From the NCBI RefSeq assembly GCF_039521565.1, contig NZ_BAAACP010000020.1, positions 1 to 35,099 of the forward strand: a DNA stretch of 35,099 nt, read 5' to 3'. Source of the DNA: Paraclostridium tenue. Its GTDB lineage: Bacteria > Bacillota > Clostridia > Peptostreptococcales > Peptostreptococcaceae. Positions 27,722 to 35,099 of the stretch are shown here, piece by piece; position 1 is the stretch's first letter, and each line of letters begins with the position of its first letter. The notes beneath the pieces are model-generated. The model saw only the letters and a list, made by a program, of their open reading frames with translations. It had not been told where the DNA came from and did not search any database. Position numbers and translations under genes: made by a program.

Positions 27722-27955
27722 TTATTTAAATATATGATTTTGTATTGCATAAAAAAAGAACCCTACACCACCACTACAAATAAAGCCTAAGCCCCATTTT
27801 AATGCGCTTACGAGTCCATCTATACTCTTACATGAATTTTCTATTTGAACAGCCATTTTAGCATAACTTTGTTCTAATCTATCTATTCTTTCAGAATGAT
27901 TATTTATACGTCTTTCATGTACCTCTAACATATGATCCTTTACTTCTTCATTCAT
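27722..27955 (-). CDS. XhlA-like lysis accessory protein
   Basis: A 77-residue protein: N-terminal helix with HERRINNHSERIDRLEQSYA coiled coil and a C-terminal transmembrane segment (WGLGFICSGGVGFFFYAI). This is the haemolysin XhlA layout; XhlA acts with a holin and endolysin in PBSX-type lysis. Eleven bases after the tail fibre gene. Confidence 0.82.
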   Translation of the reverse strand: MNEEVKDHMLEVHERRINNHSERIDRLEQSYAKMAVQIENSCKSIDGLVSALKWGLGFICSGGVGFFFYAIQNHIFK

Positions 27956-27966
27956 AAATTTACTCC

Positions 27967-30606
27967 TTATAATATTTTTATTAAAAAGTTTTCTATTAAA
28001 GATGCTAATCTTTCATGTCCTGCGTTAGAAGGATGTAATCCATCCCTATACATATATTTCGCTCTATCACCTACCCCATTAAATCCACTTTCATTAAATA
28101 AATCAAGAACTGGTAAACCAAATCTTTTAGCAACTCTTTTTATAACTTCAGCTCTTAATTGTAGTGATATAGTCGCTGTTGGAGGTTTAGAATCTAAAGC
28201 TTTTCCAACATCACCGACTATATTTGTTTTATAACAATTTTCAGTTTGAATAGGTGTAAATATTCCTATTACTTTTTCAGGGTATTTTTTAATTAACCCT
28301 TCAAATAAAGTATTACAAGCACCGTAAAAAGTATCGGTCTTTGTATCTGTTGGAGTTCCTAAAACAACATCATTGTCATTAGTTCCTGCCATTACCGTTA
28401 TAATATCTGCATCATCATTCATTTTTAAATATCTTTCAACTATACAGTTCCCAGTTTTCCATGTAGAAGAATCATCTTTTTTATATCCTATTTTATTTGC
28501 ATCTAATTTATTAAAATCATAATCAAATAAATGTCTATCATCTGAATGTGCTAAAGTTGTTCCACTTATACCGTAATTATTAACTTTCATATTATGTTTT
28601 CTAGATAAAATTTCCCACCAGTTAGGTCTAGAATAATTTATACTTGTTATACTATCACCTAGAACATTCCATTTTATATTTTGCAGTTTGCTAGATCCAT
28701 CTACTTTTAATGCTTTTAAAAAAGATTTTCTATCAGGCTCATTTGTAAAGTTTAATATCTTATATGAATAAGGTATATATTTAGATGGTAATGAAGTCCC
28801 TTCTACAAACATAGCTTCAGGATCATTAGCATAAAAAGTTACTCTTATAAATTTAGCACCTTCAGGAGCTACAAAAGGGCTTGTCCATGTATTACCTACA
28901 TTACCACTTATAAATTCTTTTTTATCATTATAAAAAGCTCTGTGGAAGTTTCTAGTACAACAAAAACTTTTACCTGGTTCAATTTCTATAAAACTAGATG
29001 CTGTGTACCCTTCTGCTTCAATAGTACCACCGTTAGTATAATCTACAGCAGTATTAGGAACATAATCATCATCTTTATTATATAAGTTTATTCTGTCGTA
29101 TTTAAAAGCTTCTAAAGTATCTAAAGGTAAATCTTTAGCTTTTATAGGTAAACTTTCTAAAGCTTTTTTAAATCCTTTATGGTAGATTTCTACAATACTA
29201 TCAGTATAACTTTTATATTCTAATGGTAGTTTATCACCTTTTACAAACATATGAGTTTGACCATCACCCATTACACATATACGAGCATAATAAGCATCTA
29301 TAGGACTTTTGACTGGATTAGTCCAAGAGCCACCAGTATAAAATTTTATTAAATTTTTATCCCTATCATAAAATGCTAGATGATAATTATCACTACCACA
29401 ATAATTATCATCAGGAGATATTTTCATAAAATCACTTGTTGAATATTCAAATCCAGGAACTAAATCAACTTTACCAGTAACTTCATCAATCTTACTGTGT
29501 TGAATTATAGTATTTTTGTTAAATAAATTTATTTTCTTTTCTTTAATTCCATAAATTTTATTTAAATCAAATTCATAATTATCTAGCTCAATTTCTGTAT
29601 TTTGTAAAATTGATTGCAAAAACTTTGGATCTGATATTTTTAAAGTATAATCTCCATATTCATAATATTTTCCTGGATTTTCATTTTCGTAAATATATGC
29701 TTTTGAAGTACTATTAAACGTAACTCTCATATACATTATAGACTGACCAACTGGAACTACTATAGGTCGTGTAAATCCACCCTGAACTCCTGATACAAAT
29801 TGCTTATCCTTATTATAAAAAGCTATATTGTGAGTATCTGTAGTATAATATTTAAATCCTTCTTGAACTAAAATAAAATCACTAGCTTTATAATTGTTAT
29901 CAGAAATTAATTCACCATTTGTATTAGATACATAATGCCCTGTAGTTTCAAATCTTTTATCATATAAATTATTATTAATTAATTCAAAGAAAGTCGTCTT
30001 TTCAGGAGTAACACTATTATTTGCTAAAATAGGTGAAACTGGAGTTTTCCCAGTCATTGCACTAAGAACAGAATCAGATAAATTATGTAATTGTATCTTA
30101 GTTAAATCACTTGACGTATCTAAATCTGACTGGCTTATTTTAGTGTTCTTATCTCTTTTATTTTGCAAGTCAAACTTAACAAAAGCTACATCAGATAAAG
30201 CTTCTGTTAAGGCTGTAAACTCATCACTACTAACAATACTATAATCATCCCTAAGACTTTCAACCTTATCTATAACAAAGTTACTAGAACTAGCAACAGT
30301 TTTATCAATTCCATATAAAACAATCTCACAAGGTAAATCAAATCCATTTAACATCTGATTAGTTAATTCAACTTTACAAAGTCCATTTAAAGGATCTGTT
30401 ATAGTAACAGCATTAAATATATTTCCACCATCTTTTTTCTTTGCTGCTACAGTAACTCTAAAAAGATTTAAATTAATAGGTGTATTGTTTTCTAATAATC
30501 TAAGATTTAATATTCTTTTAGAATCTCCAGTCTTTAATGTAACTTTAAATCTCGGTATTTTTGTTACCTTTGCAAAATCTATATTATAAATTTTTCCTAC
30601 CTTCAT
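27967..30606 (-). CDS. Receptor-binding/baseplate protein with BppU N-terminus, three repeats and SGNH hydrolase domain
   Basis: A 879-residue tail-tip protein. Residues 1 to about 130 look like the BppU N-terminal domain (RFKVTLKTGDSKRILNLRLL, NLFRVTVAAKKKDGG) that anchors it to the baseplate. A coiled segment follows, then three related modules of about 110 residues, each with the order YxSxDF, HxAFYxxxKxF, G-x-W/F-T-P and Y/FxRVxF, possibly sugar-binding. Residues 650-879 are an SGNH/GDSL hydrolase: GDSIT (Ser652), NNYGISG, AGTND (740-744) and DGLHPSNAGH (Asp855, His858). It may deacetylate wall polymers. ATG 30606 follows AAAAGGAAG. Confidence 0.88.
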   Translation of the reverse strand: MKVGKIYNIDFAKVTKIPRFKVTLKTGDSKRILNLRLLENNTPINLNLFRVTVAAKKKDGGNIFNAVTITDPLNGLCKVELTNQMLNGFDLPCEIVLYGIDKTVASSSNFVIDKVESLRDDYSIVSSDEFTALTEALSDVAFVKFDLQNKRDKNTKISQSDLDTSSDLTKIQLHNLSDSVLSAMTGKTPVSPILANNSVTPEKTTFFELINNNLYDKRFETTGHYVSNTNGELISDNNYKASDFILVQEGFKYYTTDTHNIAFYNKDKQFVSGVQGGFTRPIVVPVGQSIMYMRVTFNSTSKAYIYENENPGKYYEYGDYTLKISDPKFLQSILQNTEIELDNYEFDLNKIYGIKEKKINLFNKNTIIQHSKIDEVTGKVDLVPGFEYSTSDFMKISPDDNYCGSDNYHLAFYDRDKNLIKFYTGGSWTNPVKSPIDAYYARICVMGDGQTHMFVKGDKLPLEYKSYTDSIVEIYHKGFKKALESLPIKAKDLPLDTLEAFKYDRINLYNKDDDYVPNTAVDYTNGGTIEAEGYTASSFIEIEPGKSFCCTRNFHRAFYNDKKEFISGNVGNTWTSPFVAPEGAKFIRVTFYANDPEAMFVEGTSLPSKYIPYSYKILNFTNEPDRKSFLKALKVDGSSKLQNIKWNVLGDSITSINYSRPNWWEILSRKHNMKVNNYGISGTTLAHSDDRHLFDYDFNKLDANKIGYKKDDSSTWKTGNCIVERYLKMNDDADIITVMAGTNDNDVVLGTPTDTKTDTFYGACNTLFEGLIKKYPEKVIGIFTPIQTENCYKTNIVGDVGKALDSKPPTATISLQLRAEVIKRVAKRFGLPVLDLFNESGFNGVGDRAKYMYRDGLHPSNAGHERLASLIENFLIKIL

Positions 30607-30643
30607 AAAAAAACACTTCCTTTTCATTTACTTATTTATTGCA

Positions 30644-30668
30644 TAAAAAAAGAACTTATCAAAGTTCT
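30644..30668 (-). terminator. Hairpin terminator between Tal and receptor-binding genes
   Basis: AGAACTT (30651-30657) pairs with AAGTTCT (30662-30668); T-run on the minus strand at 30650-30644. Probably partial, as the downstream genes need late transcription. Confidence 0.65.
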
Positions 30669-30676
30669 AAGCTTAT

Positions 30677-33211
30677 TTAATATGGTTTAGCTCCATAACC
30701 ATTATTTGAAGTTACAACTCCTCTACCTCCAATTATTGCAATTTCAGGAGGACAATTATAACCATGTATTTTTTCAGAGCTTCCACTAAAAATTTTCCAT
30801 TCTTCTTCTCTTCTTCTAACTAATCCATCTGAAACTTTTCCACCTGCATGGACATATTCTCTAAATTCTTTATGTATTGATTCACCTCTTTCACCTTTTA
30901 CATATTTTGATAATAATTCAGATTTGGCAAAAGCTCCAACTCCTAAGTTGTAAGCAAATGATGTAAAAGCATCTACTTCTCTTTGTTTAAAATTAGTTAC
31001 TCCTTTACTTTTTAATACTGATAAAACTTTAGAATAATAGCTACTATTTAAATTATTTGTTAGATGTTTTGTCGCACTATCTTCACTCATTGGAGTACTA
31101 ACTCCATTTAATTCACTTCCAGTCATACCATAGCCTAGAGTTTTTACACCAACTGAATCTCTATATACATTTGGAGCAAATCCTTCTATACCCTTTATAT
31201 AATATATAATATTAGCTGATGCCCTACCTCCACCAATTTCTCCACCCTCAGAGCCACCTATTGAATTTCCATTTTTATCAAATATTGAGCCCTCCAGAAA
31301 AATCTTTCCATCACTTATAACTAAACTAGCCCCTTCTTGACCTAAAGTTATTCCTTTATCTGAAAGAACTAAATAATATTTATTATTAAAAGAAATCGAT
31401 AGTTGGTCATCTGTTACATTTATAAAGTTTTTATCATTTAGGCTTTTTATTACAGCTCTATATAAATTATTATTGTTAAAATCAATATCTTCAAATATTC
31501 TTAATGCCTTTCCTATTTTATTTTTTAAGATATTATATTTATCACATTCTATGCAAGATTTACTTTCGCCTTCCTTTGTAAAATAACCAATCGATAAAGC
31601 ACTATCTATATCATGGATAAGTCCAATTAGAGGTTTATCAGGATTACCTTTACCATCTTCAACTCTAGTTAATGCAGTAAGAGAGCCTATAAAGTCTCCA
31701 TTTTTTTGCCAATTGAATAAATCAATCGAATTGTTATGTATTCTAACAGCATCTTTTCCAAAATTTTTAAATAAAGCTCCATCTTTGCCTGATAGGTCTA
31801 TTTGTAAACTACCATCTAAATTTTGAATTAATATAGTACTTAATACACCTGCTACAATATGATCTGCGACAAAGCCTTGACCACTTCCAAATGTGGACCA
31901 TGCCCAGTCCTTACCATCTTTAGTTCTTTTATTAGCAATTTCAAATCCCATACTACCCAAGCACATGGCTCCATATGTTGGACTTTGAGGGTTTAAATCT
32001 TCAAAAAGCATAGCTCTAACATGTTGTTTTTCTGCTATTTCCCTTTGAGCTTTAAATTTTGTAGTAAAAGCATTTACTATACCTTGTAAAGTTTCAGCTC
32101 TAACACTTCCATTTTCATTTAAAATATTATCAAGTTTTTCTCTTGTTATATCTTGCTTATCAAAATATCCAGTGTAAAGTTCGCCAAGTGTTATAGAGTT
32201 ATACTTATTTGTAATCATATCCCATTCTAAACCTACACATCTAGTTGAAATATTTACACCTAAGTCTAAATGTTCAACTGGAAGTATATCTCCAACACTT
32301 ATATTTACAAGATTTTTAAACTCCTTGTATTCTTCAGTATTTTCAAGTAATGCAATATCTACATTACCTGAAAGTTTAGGCTTATCTATGCCTTTATCAA
32401 AATACTCTTGAACTCTTTTTCTCATTGCTTTGAATAATGCTTCTTTTGTTTCAAAAGAATTATCATCATCTTTGCTATTTTCATTTTTTAATTTTAGATC
32501 ATTCATTTCTAAATAATCTTCAAAAATTAAAGGATATTTATTTATATTAGGTGAATCTATATATTTTTCAGGTAACATAATTCCATCTGATGCTTTTGGA
32601 TAAACTCTAGTTACAATATTATCCGTATTTTCATCTAAATTTAAATCAAGCATATTATTAGAATACTTAACTTTTTTATTATGTAATTTTCCTATCTTAT
32701 CATTTATGTATATATCAAAATTATCTAGTGATATTTCTCCACCCCATCTATTTAAAAATGTATTATCACTATCTCCAGTTATTGCTGCAATTGCATTTGT
32801 ACTTACAAAGTAAGCAGTTGTATTTAAATCTATATTTGAATGTCCTTTAAACTTAGTTCCTTTTAGTATTATATCTAAAGCCTTTTGACCATTACAATTT
32901 ACTGCTCGACTATCTAAAATAACATGTCTAATTAAATCAAAGAATATATGTCTAGCTTTTACCTTTAAACTGAACATGCCTTTTGATATATCATATATTC
33001 TAAATAGCTGTTTATTTTTAGAATAGCAAACAGGGCATTTTATTACCCCTAGCTTCTCTATTTTCTTCCAACGACCTTCTTTATCAAAATTATGTTCAAA
33101 CTCAATTTCACAAATGCCATTTAACTCCATTCTTAAAACTGCATTAATTGGCTGTAATTTGATATCTCCATTTTTATCAAAACTAGAATTAGATGCCTTG
33201 TAACATTGCAT
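30677..33211 (-). CDS. Tail endopeptidase-like Tal protein with C-terminal GH24 lysozyme
   Basis: A 844-residue tail-tip protein. Residues 1 to about 380 are the gp44/Tal-type hub domain (VLRMELNGICEIEFEHNFDK, RHIFFDLIRHVILDSRAVNC, LEWDMITNKYNSITLGELYTG). A coiled coil and structural region follow. Residues 668 to about 810 are a GH24 phage lysozyme: Glu676, Asp685 and Thr691 keep the E-(8)-D-(5)-T triad in IKGIEGFAPNVYRDSVG, then SFAYNLGVGAF and GLVRRREEEW. It should open the wall during DNA entry. ATG 33211 overlaps the Dit stop and follows GGAGGTG; an ATG 15 bases earlier overlaps that site. Confidence 0.92.
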   Translation of the reverse strand: MQCYKASNSSFDKNGDIKLQPINAVLRMELNGICEIEFEHNFDKEGRWKKIEKLGVIKCPVCYSKNKQLFRIYDISKGMFSLKVKARHIFFDLIRHVILDSRAVNCNGQKALDIILKGTKFKGHSNIDLNTTAYFVSTNAIAAITGDSDNTFLNRWGGEISLDNFDIYINDKIGKLHNKKVKYSNNMLDLNLDENTDNIVTRVYPKASDGIMLPEKYIDSPNINKYPLIFEDYLEMNDLKLKNENSKDDDNSFETKEALFKAMRKRVQEYFDKGIDKPKLSGNVDIALLENTEEYKEFKNLVNISVGDILPVEHLDLGVNISTRCVGLEWDMITNKYNSITLGELYTGYFDKQDITREKLDNILNENGSVRAETLQGIVNAFTTKFKAQREIAEKQHVRAMLFEDLNPQSPTYGAMCLGSMGFEIANKRTKDGKDWAWSTFGSGQGFVADHIVAGVLSTILIQNLDGSLQIDLSGKDGALFKNFGKDAVRIHNNSIDLFNWQKNGDFIGSLTALTRVEDGKGNPDKPLIGLIHDIDSALSIGYFTKEGESKSCIECDKYNILKNKIGKALRIFEDIDFNNNNLYRAVIKSLNDKNFINVTDDQLSISFNNKYYLVLSDKGITLGQEGASLVISDGKIFLEGSIFDKNGNSIGGSEGGEIGGGRASANIIYYIKGIEGFAPNVYRDSVGVKTLGYGMTGSELNGVSTPMSEDSATKHLTNNLNSSYYSKVLSVLKSKGVTNFKQREVDAFTSFAYNLGVGAFAKSELLSKYVKGERGESIHKEFREYVHAGGKVSDGLVRRREEEWKIFSGSSEKIHGYNCPPEIAIIGGRGVVTSNNGYGAKPY

Positions 33212-33921
33212 TATAAACACCTCCATCTAGGTTTAATTTCAAATTTAAAAACATTACCTGAATAATTAATTTTATTCATTCCTTTTTCAAAAACAGGAAA
33301 ATCCCCTTCAATTAAATTAAAGGGATCATCAACTGTTTTATATGCTAATTCTAATTCACTATCTATATAAACTTCTTCATTTACATCAACTTTAAACTTT
33401 TTATTATTTATATTTATATCAATCATTCCAAGACCATGTATTCTTATAATTGGCTTAGATTCCATATAATAATTTACTATTTGATAGTTATTATATATTT
33501 CTTCAAATTCATCTCCATCTATAGAATACATAAAAGCTCTACATGTAAAATCTATTTTAAAGCTTCCTTTCATTCTTAATATAGTTTCAAAATTACCATT
33601 TAACTTAACATCAACTACTTTATAAAACCAATCTAAATCATCACTAAAAATTAATTTATCATTTTGTATTCCACTGATCCAAGCTTTTACTTGTCTAAAT
33701 CTTTCTTTTATATTAATTTTTTCAATAAAATTAAACTCAACTGAAATTACAATATCTTCATATCCACCTAATACTTCATACAATAAACCATCTCTACCAG
33801 GAACTTCTTTTGTAGTTTTCTTTAAAGTTGGATTAGGAATGTCAGGTCTTTTTACAATACTTAATCCAAAATCTTCATATGAATTTAAATCATTAAATAT
33901 TAAATAATATTTATTAAACAT
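33211..33921 (-). CDS. Distal tail protein (Dit)
   Basis: A 236-residue protein with the Dit pattern: YEDFGLSIVKRPDIPNPTLK, VPGRDGLLYEVLGGYEDIVI, FRQVKAWISGIQNDKLIFSD, then the galectin-like C-terminus with KPIIRIHGLGMIDININ. Dit forms the hexameric ring joining tail tube and tip. It overlaps the tape measure end by eight bases and the Tal start by one. Confidence 0.92.
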   Translation of the reverse strand: MFNKYYLIFNDLNSYEDFGLSIVKRPDIPNPTLKKTTKEVPGRDGLLYEVLGGYEDIVISVEFNFIEKINIKERFRQVKAWISGIQNDKLIFSDDLDWFYKVVDVKLNGNFETILRMKGSFKIDFTCRAFMYSIDGDEFEEIYNNYQIVNYYMESKPIIRIHGLGMIDININNKKFKVDVNEEVYIDSELELAYKTVDDPFNLIEGDFPVFEKGMNKINYSGNVFKFEIKPRWRCL

Positions 33922-35099
33922 GTTGAATTTTCCCCCTGACTATTCCTCTACTTTTTTGATTTTTACTTATTAAAGTTCCAAATTCATCAAATATAGCTTC
34001 AGCTACTTGTTTTTTTTCTACTTGAAGAATAACTTGAATTATTTTAGGCTCTTTAGTATTTTCTATAGTTGGTTTATTTTCTTTATTTAAAACCTTTCGT
34101 ACTGAATCAGAAACTAATTTATCTAATTTAGAAAGAGGTATTACAGCTTCGTGTTCTTTACCTTCTCCAACTAATGCCATAGTAGCTTTTGTTACTATAC
34201 CACCTTCTGCAAGTGCTGGAATTGTAGGAAGATGAACTCCAAAATGTTTACCTCCCACAACTGGAATCCAACTCGGAACATTAAAACTAATTTTATTAAC
34301 TGCCCTTATTGCTGAATTTATTCCTGATATAGCAGCATTAATAGGAGCTTTAATAATTCCACCTATAGTTCCAAATATAGAAGAAATTATTTGTCTAAGT
34401 CCACTAAAAATCTTTTTCCAATTTCCAGTAAATGTACCACTTAAAAAAGATATTACTCCATTGAAAACTCCTTTTATTCCATTCCAAATTGCATTTACAA
34501 TTGAAAAAAAATTATTAAGAGGAACTCCTAATAACCCAAATGTTTTTGTAAAGTCTCTATGGAAAGCACCTTTAAAGAAATTTGCAAATCCAATAAATAC
34601 ATTTTTCACTTTAGACCATACGGCATTTACACCATTTCTAAACCAATCGCATTTATTATATAAAGTAACAAAAATTACTCCTAAGGCTAGTAAAGCCGTT
34701 ATTATAAGTCCTATAGGATTCATTCTCATAGCTAAATTAAGTGCTTTTTGTGCTAAAGTCATAGCTTTTGTTGCTCCTGTTACAGCTAATTGAGCACTTT
34801 TGCAAGCAAGCATTTTAGCTTTATTACCTAGCCACATAAAACCATTTTTAGATAATTGAGCTGTATTCTTTAAAATAGTTAATGTTAGTCTCCCTAAATT
34901 CTTAGCTACGGATAAAGAAACTCTACCAAAAGCCTTTAATCCTTTTAGAGCAGTTTTACCTACACTAATTGCAAATTTACCTACAGCTTTAGTTACTGTT
35001 AATATTCCTTTTCCAAAAGCTTTCACACCTTTTAAAGCTGTTTTACCTATACTAATTGCAAATTTACCTACAGCTTTAGTTACTGTCAATATTCCTTTT
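33914..35099 (-). CDS. Tail tape measure protein, C-terminal part
   Basis: Continuation of the tape measure gene from 1-1946 (only 33914-35000 is unique). It carries the 29-residue repeats near the join, a hydrophobic segment (NPIGLIITALLALGVIFVTLY) of the kind that enters the host membrane, Trp-containing repeats of the NAVWSKVKNVFIGFANFFKG type typical of tape measure C-termini, and a tail with LAEGGIVTKATMALVGEGKE, a common end motif. It ends overlapping the Dit start. Confidence 0.93.
   Translation of the reverse strand, partial: KGILTVTKAVGKFAISIGKTALKGVKAFGKGILTVTKAVGKFAISVGKTALKGLKAFGRVSLSVAKNLGRLTLTILKNTAQLSKNGFMWLGNKAKMLACKSAQLAVTGATKAMTLAQKALNLAMRMNPIGLIITALLALGVIFVTLYNKCDWFRNGVNAVWSKVKNVFIGFANFFKGAFHRDFTKTFGLLGVPLNNFFSIVNAIWNGIKGVFNGVISFLSGTFTGNWKKIFSGLRQIISSIFGTIGGIIKAPINAAISGINSAIRAVNKISFNVPSWIPVVGGKHFGVHLPTIPALAEGGIVTKATMALVGEGKEHEAVIPLSKLDKLVSDSVRKVLNKENKPTIENTKEPKIIQVILQVEKKQVAEAIFDEFGTLISKNQKSRGIVRGKIQHV
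35001..35099. repeat. Terminal 99-bp direct repeat of the contig (circularity signature)
   Basis: These 99 bases match bases 1-99 exactly. An exact overlap of assembler k-mer size is the usual mark of a circular contig, giving a unit length of 35,000 bp. The tape-measure reading frame is preserved across the join, which supports closure. The overlap lies in a tandem repeat, so a repeat-driven false closure remains possible. Confidence 0.85.

Noticed and set aside
1..35099. Integrated prophage with attachment sites
   Set aside because: No integrase or excisionase gene was found, parAB and an initiator are present, and the contig ends overlap as in a circle.

Overview
The window looks like the complete genome of a temperate siphophage that persists as a plasmid (a phage-plasmid) in a low-GC Firmicute, most likely Clostridium or a close relative. 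The grounds are the extreme AT richness, strong AGGAGG-type ribosome sites, T-rich hairpin terminators, an ArpU-type late regulator, a GH24/amidase/XhlA lysis set, and a ParA/ParB pair with no integrase anywhere. The last 99 bases (35001-35099) are identical to the first 99, so the contig closes into a circle of about 35,000 bp. The tape-measure gene crosses the join in frame. The overlap falls inside an 87-bp tandem repeat of that gene, so the exact repeat number is uncertain.

Late region, minus strand, from about 10.8 kb down to 1 and on from 35.0 kb to 26.3 kb. An ArpU-like activator gene is followed by a possible late promoter, a structured leader and a terminator. Then come HNH endonuclease, a probable cos region, TerS, TerL, portal, prohead protease, HK97 capsid, four connector/neck/terminator genes, major tail protein, the G/GT tail chaperones (with a -1 frameshift), tape measure, Dit, Tal with a GH24 lysozyme domain, a BppU-type receptor-binding protein with three repeats and an SGNH esterase domain, an XhlA-like protein, a holin and an amidase-SH3 endolysin.

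Early region, minus strand, 18.95 kb down to 10.9 kb. It holds about 22 mostly small genes: many zinc-ribbon proteins, small membrane proteins, a PP-loop (PAPS-reductase-like) enzyme, a VRR-NUC nuclease and an HUH rolling-circle-type Rep. A divergent switch at 18.99-19.10 kb, with two related operators, separates it from an XRE repressor on the plus strand.

Lysogeny/accessory region, 19.1-21.05 kb: repressor, a deletion-damaged DNA methyltransferase with a divergent small HTH (controller-like) gene, and a lipoprotein.

Plasmid module, plus strand, 21.1-26.3 kb: a replication initiator whose leader has the parts of an antisense-RNA transcription attenuator, two GC-rich iteron-like repeats inside the initiator gene (probable origin), a large inverted repeat with the par promoter, ParA, ParB, two AbrB-like proteins, an HTH/coiled-coil protein and tiny hydrophobic peptides. 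Six copies of the palindrome TGCTCCC-N-GGGAGCA lie between these genes and were not found elsewhere in the window by eye. The palindromes and the antisense-controlled attenuator are the most novel-looking parts.
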